A stretch of 64,000 nt of DNA from Pleurodeles waltl (lineage: Eukaryota > Chordata > Amphibia > Caudata > Salamandridae), in contig NC_090442.1 of assembly GCF_031143425.1 (NCBI RefSeq), positions 423,787,776-423,851,775 of the forward strand, given 5' to 3'. The notes below the pieces were generated by a model. The model was not told the origin of the DNA. It saw only the letters and a program-made list of their open reading frames with translations, and did not search any database. Below are positions 10,815 to 20,906 of this stretch, piece by piece; position 1 is the first letter of the stretch; every line of letters starts with the position of its first letter. The position numbers and the translations under genes are program-made.

Positions 10815-13800
10815 ATGGAACCCGAGTTGCAGGTCATCCCTGCACTCCTATACCTGCTCCTGTACCAGGAGCACGCCCGGCGGCGCGGAAGACATCGGTG
10901 AGTACTGCACCTATGACACAGGGGAGGGAAAAGATTACCGGCACACACCCACCCACCCACACCCACTACAACACACACATCAATGCATTCCCACAGATCA
11001 CTGTCACAACCCACAAACCCCCCCCTTCCGAAATAATGCAAAGACCAAAAGAAGAGATCTCAAACGGGCTGATATATTGAAAAATGGACAGCAGTAATCC
11101 AAATAAATAAATAAACTATGTACAAAATATATACAGCTACTAAATGTAGTCCAACCACTGTCCGTGGACCACAGGGGTCCTGAGCAAAGGGGCAAGGCCC
11201 AGTCCCACGACAAGAACTCCACGGAGAGAACACTGCAGGGGCATCAGAAAGAAAAAAGGACAGGCACCTCAGGGGGAAGGGAAGGGGGGGCACCTCAGCC
11301 ACTTGAGTACACGACGCCAGATCCACGAGGGGACTCCATGACCATTGGCCATCCTGGGGAGAGCAAAGCCACAGTCCAAACAGTCCATACAGTGGGTGGC
11401 CTGCCCACTGGGCCATCCTGTGGAGAGCAACGCCACAGTCCAAACAGTCCATACAGTGGGTGGCCTGCCCACTGGGCCATCCTGGGGAGAGCAAAGCCAC
11501 AGTCCAAACAGTCCATACAGTGGGTGGCCTGCCCACTGGGCCATCCTGGGGAGAGCAAAGCCACAGTCCAAACAGTCCATAACAGACTCCACTGCCACTG
11601 GAGGAGGCATGTTGGCCAGAGGACATCCTGCAGCCCTGCCCGAGACAGATCCTGCCCTGCCACGTCTGCCAAAGGGCCAGCGGTTCCTGCCTGGAAGGGC
11701 CCAGTTCAGCGGTTCTTGCCTTGAAGGGCCCAGTTCAGCGGTTCTTGAGACGGCGGTCCCCAGCGGAGCGGAGCTGGAGACGGCGGGCCCAGTTCAGCGG
11801 TTCTTGCCTTGAAGGGCCCAGTTCAGCGGTTCTTGCCTTGAAGGGCCCAGTTCAGCGGTTCTTGAGACGGCGGTCCCCAGCGGAGCGGTGCTGGAGACGG
11901 CAGGGCCCAGTTCAGCGGTTCTTGCCTTGAAGGGCCCAGTTCAGCGGTTCTTGAGACGGCGGTCCCCAGCGGAGCGGTGCTGGAGACGGCGGGGCCCATT
12001 TCAGCGGTTCTTGCCTTGAAGGACCCAGTTCAGCGGTTCTTGCCTTGAAGGGCCCAGTTCAGCGGTTCTTGAGACGGCGGTCCCCAGCGGAGCGGAGCTG
12101 GAGACGGCGGTGCCCAGTTCAGCGGTTCTTGCCTTGAAGGGCCCAGTTCAGCGGTTCTTGAGACGGCGGTCCCCAGGGGAGTGGAGCTGGAGACGGCGGG
12201 GCCCAGTTCAGCGGTTCTTGAGTCGGCGGTCCCCAGCGGAGCGGTGCTGGAGACGGCGGCCATTCTATGGCCAACTGCTCATTGCCTGGTGGTGCCCTCC
12301 TGGGCAGCGGGGATGGTGCTCCTTCAATGCCCACCTGGGCTGTGGGTGGTGGGGCCCTCCTGGCCAGCTGGGCTGGGTCCTCCCTGGGCAGCGGCTATGG
12401 GGGTGGTGGGCTCTCCCGGGGCAGCTGTGCCGGTTCCTCCCGGGGCAGCGGCTATGGGGGTTGCGGGCTCCTCCTGGGCAGCTGTGACGGGTCCTCCATG
12501 GGCAGCAGGCCTGCTGCCTGACTTCTCCGCTTTGCTGCCCTTGCCCTCCTTAGTCGGGAGTCTGTGGCCCTTTCCTCCCTTTGGAGCTGTGGCTGTTGAC
12601 GGTGGCTGGCTAGTGTCCTGGGGGGATATCGAATCCGGGCTCCGGCGGCGGCCCTTCCGCCTTCTGCTCCTCTTCCCAGGGGGTGGGCTGGCTGTCCCCT
12701 TGCTGCTGGGCGAAGATCCAGACCTGCGGGCTGGTGGGCTCCAATACCCCTGCACCCTTGTCAAGGGGGCTGCAGGGCTGGTGGTGGCTGAGGTGCTCTT
12801 TTTACCCCGACGAGAAGGAGGGGGGGGCTCAGGGTCAGGAAAGAAGGTAGCAGTAGAGAGATAGATTTTCTTGGGACAATGGATAGTGGTAGGTACAGTG
12901 GGTATGGGAGTGGAGGGAGAGGATGTGGTTGTAGGCGAGCCAAGTTTGCTGTCTTTGGGTGCAGGTGCAGGAGCGGGAGGCTGTCGTGAGGTGGATGGCT
13001 GTTGGGTGGGTGGGTGGCTGCGTTTGTGTGGTGTGGAAGAGGGGGTGACAGACACAGTGGGAGAGGACACAGGGGACGTGTAAATGGCAGTGGGGGTGGT
13101 GACTGCACGTGTGCGGACTGTAGTGGAGGGTATGCTGGTGATGGAAACACTGGCTGATGGTGAGGTGAATGAAGGTGTGAGTGTAGACGTCACAGGGAGG
13201 GAGGAGGGAGACGAGGAGGTGGGGGTCACAGAGGTGGTAGTGACTGTTGGCATGTCTGCATCAGAATGTTGCTTGTGTGAATGTCTGCGTGATCTGTGGT
13301 GCTTATGTTTGGATGAGCTGCTCTTGGGTGTTGAGGTGTGTGCAGGCTGGTCTGATGGTGTGGGTGGGACAGGCAGAGGAACAGGAGACTGGGAGGAGGG
13401 AGTTAGTAGAGGGAGGCAGGAGACAGGGACAATGGCTGCCGTCAGTGCTGAGGCCAGAGCCTGGAACGATCGCTGATGGGCAGCCTGACCCGAATGAATG
13501 CCCTCCAGGTACGCATTGCTGCGATGAACCTCCCTCTCCACCCCCTGGATGGCATTCAAAAGGGTAGTCTGCCCAACAATGAGCGTTCGGAGGAGGTCAA
13601 TGACCTCCTCACTGAGGGCAGTGGGGGTAACAGGGGCAGGGCCTGAGGTGCCTGGGGCGAAGGAGATGCCCGGCTTCCTGGCAGAGCGGGCACGGGGCGA
13701 ACGCTGAGGGGCTGCTGGGAGGGCGGAGATGGTGCGCTGGGTGGCGGCTGTACCTGTAATGGCGGGGGGCACGGATGGTGCCACCCCCGCAAGGGAGCTC

Positions 13801-16783
13801 CCTTCCGAGGACGTGTCCGTGTCGCTGCAGGGTCCAGTCGTCCCCGTTGTGGAGCTCCCCTCGCCCTCCGTCTCACTGGTCCAGTCAGACTCTGTGGCAT
13901 GGCCCTCCTGGGCCATGTGAGATGCAGCTCCCTCCTGCCCCGATGCCACTTCTCCTCCGCCTGATGATGCTGATGCACACAAGCACAGAAAGACAAACAA
14001 AAAGGGGGGGGGAGAGAGAAATAAAGAGATTTTGAGTACATGGATCACCGGTACAGTTAGCGGACATGACAGACACAGATGCCCCCTGCACTAAGTTGCG
14101 CACTTGGGGTCCGCTACGCATTCCGTGGAACATGCCCTACACGCCTAGAGTTGACAACTGCACCCATGGATGACACGGCCCAGGGATGGCTGTACTGACA
14201 CACTACTGAGGGTGGTGGCTGGGGACACAGGGGCTTACGGGGGTGCCCAGCCTACAGATATCGCCCTGGCCTAGGGGGACCCACAGCCCTCCTCCCCCAC
14301 CCAGACACCTCCACTGCGCGACAACAGAGTAGATAATGCTTGTACTCACCCCCTTGTGTCTGCTGTGCTGCCCTCACGCGCCCATCCAAATCAGGGTAGG
14401 CCACCGCCAGGATCCGGAACATCAGGGGGGTCAGTTGACGGCAGGCACCCCGCCTACGTTGGGAGGCCATCCCCAGCAGAGACTCGCCGGTCTTCTTGGT
14501 CCTGCGGCGGATGTCCTCCCACCTCTTGCGGCAGTGGGTGCCCCGTCGATGGTGGACCCCCAGGGTCCGGACTTCCTTGGCGATGGCACGCCAAATCCCG
14601 ATCTTCTCATGGGCGCGGACCTATGTGACACGTACAGGGAGGGAGAAATACCACGTTCAAGTTTGTCTGCATTTTCGTTGCCAGTGGCCCAACGCCCCCC
14701 ATCCCCGCCAGGCCCCCCGCCAGGCCCCCCGCCAGGCCCAACATGCCCCCCATCCCCGCCAGGCCCCCCGCCAGCCCCAACATGCCCCCCATCCCCGCCA
14801 GGCCCCCCGCCAGGCCCCCCGCCAGGCCCAACATGCCCCCCATCCCCGCCAGGCCCCCCGCCAGCCCCAACATGCCCCCCATCCCCGCCAGGCCCCCCGC
14901 CAGGCCCCCCGCCAGGCCTAACATGCCCCCCATCCCCGCTAGGCCACCCGCCAGGCCCCCCGCCAGGCCCAACATGCCCCCCATCCCCGCCAGGCCCCCC
15001 ACCAGCCCCAACATGCCCCCCATCCCCGCCAGGCCCCCCGCCAGGCCCCCCGCCAGGCCCAACATGCCCCCCATCCCCGCCAGGCCCCCCGCCAGCCCCA
15101 ACATGCCCCCCATCCCCGCCAGGCCCCCAAGCCAGCCAGTGGCTCCAAATCCATATAGAATTAAACTCACTTGTTGGTCTGGAGGACCGTAGAGTAGCGC
15201 ATACTGGGGGAGGACCCCATCCACAAGTTTCTCCAACTCCTCTCCAGTGAAGGCAGGGGCCCTTTCCCCAGGCGCAGCAGCCATTGTCCCTTCCAGACCG
15301 AGGTCACAGCAACACTTGCAGTATAGGTCCTCTCCTGTGAAAGTTCAAGTCGCAAGTGGATAAGTAGATAGGAAATGGCGGTCACGTCCGCGGCGGTGCG
15401 TACCGCGGCGGTGCGTACCGCCACCGCCGGCGCCCTTCGCCATTGGCTCCTGAAACCCATAGGCTTCAATGTTAACCAATGCGGCTTCGCGCCGCGGTCT
15501 TCGACCGCCGACCGCCGCGGTGTGCCACGCCAGCGCTTTGACCTCACATCCCATTGTCACACTTCACAGGTCAGGCAGCTGCCATTTCGAGGGTCTACAT
15601 GGCTCAATTTCAACTGCGTCACACAGCCCTAGGCCTTGCATAGCCACTCAGACACGCCATTCACTGCATAGAGAATCGTTTACTGTGCAAGCTGTGAGTA
15701 CGTAACTGTGGGTTGCTTGACTCTGTGCTCCATGTTGTCCTTCCTAGGCACCGTCCGCTGGGTTTGGCGAGGAGACGGATGAATCCTCGCGTGTACCGAC
15801 CGCTGGTGGACCTGTCGACAATGGAAGAACGCCACATTATCCTGACCTACCGGCTTGACCGTGCCACTATACATGAACTGTGTGCCCAGCTGGAGCCCGA
15901 CCTGATGTCCCCCATCCGCCAACCCACAGGGATTCCCCCTCTGGTGCAGGTCCTGTCAGTACTCCATTTCTTGGCAAGTGGGTCATTTCAGACAACAGTG
16001 GGAATTGCTTCTGGGATGTCTCAGCCCATGTTTTCGAAGGTGTTATCCAGAGTGTTGTCTGCCCTGATGAAATACGTGAGGAGCTACATCATTTTCCCTG
16101 AGGTGGGCGAATTGGCTACAGTGAAGGGTGATTTCTACGCCCTTGGACATATTCCCAACGTCATTGGTGCCATTGATGGGACCCATGTGGCTTTGGTTCC
16201 CCCAAGAGACAGGGAGCAGGTGTACAGGAACAGAAAAAGTTACCATTCCATGAACATCCAGGTGGTGTGTTTGGCTGACCAGTACATCTCGCATGTAAAT
16301 GCCAAATTCCCAGGGTCAGTGCATGACGCCTACATCCTGAGGAATAGCAGCATCCCTTACGTGATGGAACAGCTAGAGAGACACCGTGTATGGCTATTGG
16401 GGGACTCTGGGTACCCCAACCTGTCGTGGCTACTGACCCCAGTAAGGAATCCCCGGACCAGGGCAGAGGAACGGTACAATGAGGCCCATGGGCGTACTAG
16501 GAGGGTGATCGAACGCACCTTTGGCCTCCTAAAGGCCAGGTTTCGGTGCCTGCATATGACAGGGGGATCCCTAATGTACTCACCTAAGAAGGTGTGTCAC
16601 ATCATCGTGGCCTGCTGCATGCTTCACAACCTGGCTTTGCGCCGCCAGGTGCCTTTCCTGCAGGAGGATGGTCGAGACGGTGGTGTTGTGGCAGCTGTGG
16701 AACCTGTGGAGAGTGACGAGGAGGAAGACGACGGGGCTGAAACAGACAACAGGGACAGAATCATTGAACAGTACTTCCAATAG
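10815..16783 (+). CDS. PIF/Harbinger DDE transposase, two exons (10815-10897, 15748-16783)
   Basis: The main exon encodes a HARBI1-like nuclease: a helix-turn-helix region around residues 105-131 (GSFQTTVGIASGMSQ), then catalytic D171 (AIDGTHV), D247 (GDSGYP) and E283 (VIERTF), the DDE triad that cuts and joins transposon ends. An acidic C-terminus (ESDEEEDDG) closes it. I add a first exon of 83 nt (MEPELQVIPALLYLLLYQEH, then an Arg-rich stretch) ending at a GTGAGT donor. It joins in phase 2 to an acceptor TTGTCCTTCCTAG at 15747, giving 372 aa. The same 83 nt exon and phase recur at 58716-58798. The intron of about 4.85 kb holds an antisense gene. Unlike copies 2 and 3, there is no intron before GDSGYP. 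No disabling change was seen. Family identity is certain; the exon 1 join is inferred. Confidence 0.85.
11345..11585. repeat. 63 bp minisatellite, about 4 copies
   Basis: Four near-identical units with a 63 bp period start at CCATCCTGGGGAGAGCAA (11349, 11412, 11475, 11538) and include GTGGGTGGCCTGCCCACTGG. A homologous array lies at the same position in Harbinger copy 3 (about 59275-59640). The array lies beyond the 3' end of gene B, within the transposase intron. Confidence 0.85.
11680..12260. repeat. Compound minisatellite (CAGTTCAGCGGTTCTTG units)
   Basis: Two units alternate. One of about 29 bp contains GGCCCAGTTCAGCGGTTCTT and ends GCCTTGAAG. The other, of about 40 bp, contains GAGACGGCGGTCCCCAGCGG and GCTGGAGACGGCGG. 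They repeat in mixed order over nearly 600 bp. Open frames here are repeat artefacts. Confidence 0.85.
12324..15284 (-). CDS. Harbinger gene B: Myb/SANT-like protein with long Ser/Thr/Pro-rich tail, three exons (15284-15171, 14620-14350, 13969-12324)
   Basis: The spliced product is 676 aa. Exon 1 (38 codons, MAAAPGERAPAFTGEELEKL...) ends at a GTGAGT donor. Exon 2 (271 nt) starts after CACATAG and contains IGIWRAIAKEVRTLGV, then HCRKRWEDIRRRTKKTGE. Together they form a Myb/SANT or trihelix-like DNA-binding domain (residues about 10-90). Exon 3 follows a T-rich tract and GCATCAG. It adds an acidic/Ser stretch, a predicted helix (about 247-307: LSEEVIDLLRTLIVGQ...SNAYLEGIHSG), a His/Lys/Arg cluster (KHKHHRSRRHSHKQH) and a very Ser/Thr/Pro-rich tail with KKGRR-type basic patches. 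Exon lengths 114 and 271 recur in copies 2 and 3 (114, 271/272). The gene lies antisense inside the transposase intron. I infer transposon-end binding or nuclear import of transposase. Confidence 0.78.
14690..15130. repeat. GC-rich minisatellite in gene B intron 1
   Basis: Tandem units of about 39 and 51 bp with core CATCCCCGCCAGGCCCCCCG and spacer AACATGCCCC repeat for about 440 bp. They produce long Pro-rich or Gly-rich open frames on both strands that are not genes. The array lies between exons 1 and 2 of gene B. Confidence 0.88.
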
Positions 16784-17291
16784 GACACAGGTAACAATTC
16801 AAACATAATTTAGTAAATGTGAACTACTCTCCTGCATCTCTGCTGCCTGTCTATTTGCCCCAGTGTATGATGACTGAGTTGTGGCTTTTCCCTCCCTATT
16901 TCAGATCTGGGGTCCCCACTACGAGTCCTGTGCTTCGTTTCCCCATGGACTACAGCTTTGTGGCAGCTGTTTGTTGACTTCACTATGTACAAGGACATAT
17001 TTGCAATGTCATGTCAATTACAATATTTTGAAATCACAGCCAGACTCCAGATAGTTTTGTGCAAAATAGGTGTTTATTTCAGTGCTCAAAATGGGATGGG
17101 TGGTTTCAAGTGGGTGGGGGCTATGGTGAAGGAATGTCCATGGCAGAGTCCAGAGTAACAGTCACACAGGTGCATTGTCCAGAGGCCTGTGGAGAGATGG
17201 AGCATGGGCAGTTCAAGGATGGACAGGGTGACAATGTGGGACAGTGGGCTGACATCAGGTGGTATCCTTTGCTGGCGGGGGTCTTGACATC

Positions 17292-18450
17292 CTACTCTGT
17301 CTTCTTGCGAGATCTCAGGGCCCTCTTGCGGGGTGGTTCTTCTCCTGCAGGAGGTGGGGGTCTGGTGGGCTGCTGTAGTGGTAGACACACCGCAGATTGA
17401 CGCGCCCTGGAGACAGAGGCATGGGCCCGCTGGGTGGGAGCTGTGCTGGTGTTCCCAGAGGGGTTTGGGTCTGTAGTGGCCTGTGCCTGTGTGAGGGGAA
17501 CCGACTGTCCAGAGGTCCCCGATGGTCCGGGCTGGTCATCAGTGTCCAGGTCGACAGAGCTGCTGTCATCGCTGACGGCCTCTTGGGTGGGGGGTGTGGA
17601 GAATTCTGGGCCCTCCGTGGCGGTGTGTTGACGGTCGGGTCCTGCAGGGGGATAGAGGTATGGTTATAGTTTCAATGTGTGGCATATGGGTGTATCTGTG
17701 GGTTCCCGTGTCCCCAAGTGCTGGCATTCGTGTGTGGGGGCTTTGGTGAGGGTGGCTTGTGGGGGGGATGTGTATATGCATTGGGCATGCTTTGGTGATG
17801 GGTGTCCATGCTTAGTGGACGCATGCAGGCCTAGGTTTTGGGATGTGTGGGTTGTGATGGTGAGACATTGGCAGGGAATAGGTGTGCTGGGGGTGGGGGT
17901 GAGGATGGTGGTGGGGGTGAGGATGGTGGTGGGGGTGAGGATGGTGGTGGGGGTGAGGGTGGGGGTGAGGATGGGGGTGGGGGTGAGGGTGGGGTTCGAG
18001 GATGGGGGTGAGGGTTGGGGTATGATTTGGCATGCAGGTGGGGGGGAAGCAGTATTGAAGCTTCAACTTACCAGTATCCATTCCTCCGCCGACTCCTGCG
18101 AGGCCGTCAGGATGCAGGATGTTCAAGACTTCCTCCTCCCATGTTGTAAATTGTGGGGGTTGAGGTGGGTGTCCTCCGCCAGTCTTCTGCACGGCGATGT
18201 TGTGCCTGGATACCATGGAACGCACCTTCCCCCGTAGGTCGTTCCATCGCTTCCTGATGTCTTCCCGATTTCTGGGGTGCTGTCCCACAGCGTTGACCCT
18301 GTCGACAATCCTCTGCCATAGCTCCGTCCTCCGGGCAATGCTGGTGTATTGGACCTGTGTGCCGAAGAGCTGGGGCTCTACCCGAACGATTTCCTCCACC
18401 ATGACCCTGAGTTTTTCGTCTGTGAAGCGGGGGTGTCTTTGGGGTGCCAT
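17292..18450 (-). CDS. Harbinger gene A: NAIF1-like Myb/SANT protein, two exons (18450-18072, 17641-17292)
   Basis: Exon 1 encodes MAPQRHPRFTDEKLRVMVEE..., a Myb/SANT-like domain (residues about 6-90) with RTELWQRIVDRVNAVG and NREDIRKRWNDLRGKVR, and ends ATACTG with a GTAAGTT donor. After 430 nt containing a GGGGTGAGGATGGTGGT microsatellite, a CTCTATCCCCCTGCAG acceptor begins exon 2. Exon 2 is Ser/Thr/Pro/Asp-rich and ends in a basic tail (PRKRALRSRKKTE) before TAG. The joined frame is 242 aa; 379 nt plus 350 nt gives a whole number of codons. In characterised Harbingers the Myb-like protein binds the transposase and subterminal DNA and brings the nuclease to the nucleus; I infer the same here. 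It is transcribed convergently with the transposase. Confidence 0.82.
17880..18010. repeat. GGTGGGGGTGAGGAT microsatellite in gene A intron
   Basis: A run of GGGGGTGAGGATGGTGGT-type units lies inside the gene A intron. Its antisense reading gives a His-Pro repeat that is not part of the protein if the intron is spliced. Confidence 0.8.
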
Positions 18451-20906
18451 GGAGTGGTGTGTATGATGTGTGGGGTGGAGTATGTGTAGTTAAGTGTGTT
18501 GAGTGTGGTGGTGTGTGTTGTTTTGTGTGTGGATATTGTGTGGGTGATGGTGTAGTGTGCCTCTGTGTGATGGTATTCTGTGATCGCTGATGTGTCTCTC
18601 AGTGCTTCTTTCTGAATTTTTGGTCGTAGGGGTTTGTGGGTGATGTGGGTGTGTGTTTTATATTGTATTGTGTGTGTGGGAGTGGTGTGTGTATGTGTAT
18701 CAGGTGTGTGGAATTCAAATCGTCCAATGTGGCTGAGTTTTGTTCGTTTGTGTGTATTCTGACCGCGGCGGTGTGTACCGCCAATGGAAAACCGCGTTTG
18801 AAAGACCGCCGCGTGGATTCGTGGGTCGTAATGGCATGGGCGTATTTCTGTTGGCGTGACGGTGGAGGTTTGGTCACCTCCACTTTTCCGCCGACCGCTG
18901 GTCTGGCGGTCTGTTGTGGCTGTCGGATTTTCGGAGGTTTGGCTGCTGCGGGTCAGAATGACCGTGGCGGGTTACCGCGACCGCGGCGGAATTATGGAGG
19001 ATTTCTGACCGGCGGTAGGCGCCTTTTACCACCGAGGTCAGAATGACCACCAAAGTGTCTTAAGTCTTTAAAAAGCAAACAAAGTCTCTTTCAAGCACAA
19101 AGTACCTGGTTTGGAGTGGAAAATCTCCTCAACGGGCCGCAGAAGAAGAGATACGTGGAAAAATGGTGTGTGCGCCGATTTCTCCCCAGCAGAAACGGAC
19201 TTGCGTCGTTATTTTTCACGCGGGGAAGTCGTGCATCGTTTTCCGGCGCGCAGACAGTCTCTTTCTGTGGATCGCGGGGGTTACCAGATGTCCCGGGTCT
19301 GTGCGTGGATTCTCCTGCTTGTTTTCCGGCTGTGCGTCGTTCCGCGGGGCTGTGCGTCGAAATTTCACTCTCACAGCAGGCGTCGCGTCGATTTCTCCTT
19401 GGAAGTCGGGCGGCGTTGTCCTTGCAAGGCCGTGCGTCAAAGTCCCGAAGGCGTTGCGTCGATCAGCGTCGGTGTGCGGCGTTTTTCTCGCCGCGGAACA
19501 AGCTGTGCGTCAAAAATTTCGCCGCACGAAACGTCCAAGTGAAAAAGAGAAGTCTTTTTGGTCCTGAGACTTCAGGGAACAGGAGGCAAGCTCTATCCAA
19601 GCCCTTGGAGAGCACTTTTACAGCCAGACAAGAGTTCAGCAAGGCAGCAGGCCAACAGCAAGGCAGCAGTCCTTCGTAGAAAAGCAGACAGGTGAGTCCT
19701 TTAAGCAGCCAGGCAGTTCAGCAAGGCAGCAGGCCAACAGCAAGGCAGCAGTCCTTGGTAGAAAAGCAGACAGGTGAGTCCTTTGAGCAGCCAGGCAGTT
19801 CTTCTTGGCAGGATGTAGTTTCTGGTTCAGGTTACTTCTCCAGCAAGTGTCTGATGAGGTAGGGCAGAGGCCCTGTTTAATACTAAGTTGTGCCTTTGAA
19901 GTGGGGATGACTTCAAAGAGTGTCTAAGAAATGCACCAAGCCCCCTTTCAGTTCAATCCTGTCTGCCAGAGTCCAGGTAGTGGGTGTGGCAGTCCTTTGT
20001 GTGAGGGCAGGCCCTCCACCCTCCCAGCCCAGGAAGACCCATTCAAAATGCAGATGTATGCAAGTGAGGCTGAGTACCCTGTGTTTGGGGTGTGTCTGAG
20101 TGAATGCACAAGGAGCTGTCAACTAAACCTAGACAGACGTGGATTGAAGGGCACAGAAAGATTTAAGTGCAAGGAAATGCTCACTTTCTAAAAGTGGCAT
20201 TTCTAGAATAGTAATATTAAATCCGACTTCACCAGTCAGCAGGATTTTATATTACCATTCTGGCCATACTAAATATGACCTTCCTGCTCCTTTCAGACCA
20301 GCAGCTGCCACTTCAACAGTGTATGAGGGCAGCCCCAATGTTAGCCTATGAAGGGAGCAGGCCTCACAGTAGTGCAAAAACGAATTTAGGAGTTTTACAC
20401 TACCAGGACATATAACTACACTGGTACATGTCCTGCCTTTTACCCACACAGCACCCTGCTCTAGGGGTTACCTAGGGCACACATTAGGGGTGACTTATAT
20501 GTAGAAAAAGGGGAGTTCTAGGCTTGGCAAGTACTTTTAAATGCCAAGTCGAAGTGGCAGTGAAACTGCACACACAGACCTTGCAATGGCAGGCCTGAGA
20601 CAAGGTTAAGGGGCTACTGAAGTGGGTGGCACAACCAGTGCTTCAGGCCCACTAGTAGCATTTAATCTACAGGCCCTAGGCACATATAGTGCACTCTACT
20701 AGGGACTTATAAGTAAATTAAATAGCCAATCATGGATAAACCAATCAATAGTACAATTTACACAGAGAGCATATGCACTTTAGCACTGGTTAACAGTGGT
20801 AAAGTGCCCAGAGGTCAAAAGCCAACAACAACAGGTCAGAAAAAATAGGAGAAGGAGGCAAAAAGTTTGGGGATGACCCTGTCAAAAAGCCAGGTACAAC
20901 AAGGAG

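Larger units (their letters stand above)
10487..19051 (+). mobile_element. Harbinger DNA transposon, copy 1 (apparently intact, three genes)
   Basis: The element starts GGCCCTCATTCTGACC and ends GGTCAGAATGACCACC, so the termini are inverted over most of 16 bp. It is flanked by the 3 bp duplication AAA (10484-10486, 19052-19054). The empty site is confirmed by the uninterrupted sister LTR near 5515. Subterminal GGCGG-rich sequence lies at both ends. It encodes a DDE transposase on plus and two Myb/SANT-like proteins on minus, all open when spliced. Transposase plus Myb-like protein is the hallmark of PIF/Harbinger; a second Myb-like protein is unusual. Several minisatellites lie in its non-coding parts. 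Confidence 0.9.
5195..20901 (-). mobile_element. Non-autonomous LTR retrotransposon (gag-like only), with Harbinger nested in its right LTR
   Basis: Two long near-identical direct repeats, 5195-7369 and 10164-20901, both begin TGTTAGAAATGGG and end GGTACAACA. They flank a 2.8 kb interior, and the whole is bounded by the 5 bp duplication AGGAG (5190-5194 and 20902-20906). Without the nested Harbinger the element is about 7.1 kb. The coding frame and primer-binding-like site place it on the minus strand. The interior has only a gag-like frame and no protease, reverse transcriptase or integrase, so it must have been moved by another element. The right LTR carries the Harbinger at 10487-19051. 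The element sits inside the DIRS relic and is therefore younger than it. Confidence 0.88.
10164..20901 (-). repeat. LTR, right copy (5' LTR in element sense), split by Harbinger
   Basis: Homologous to 5195-7369. Homology runs to 10486, stops at the Harbinger, and resumes at 19052 with the same AAAGTGTCTTAAGTC. This LTR keeps the CpG-rich block (about 19110-19530), the 82 bp duplication (about 19637-19800) and the terminal CAGGTACAACA. Removing the insertion leaves about 2.17 kb. Confidence 0.88.

Noticed and set aside
11340..11590. Regularly spaced repeats resembling a CRISPR array
   Set aside because: Units are contiguous 63 bp copies without unique spacers; a minisatellite in a vertebrate transposon.
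13970..14048. Hydrophobic start (MIHVLKISLFLS...) as a signal peptide of gene B
   Set aside because: It is the T-rich polypyrimidine tract before the exon 3 acceptor; the true start is in exon 1, 1.3 kb upstream.
14336..15250. Long Pro-rich (plus) and Gly-rich (minus) open frames
   Set aside because: They are translations of a tandem minisatellite in the gene B intron; open in several frames because the unit lengths are multiples of three.
17812..18070. His-Pro repeat extension of gene A
   Set aside because: It lies past a consensus GTAAGT donor and reads a microsatellite; the spliced model gives a continuous, more plausible protein.
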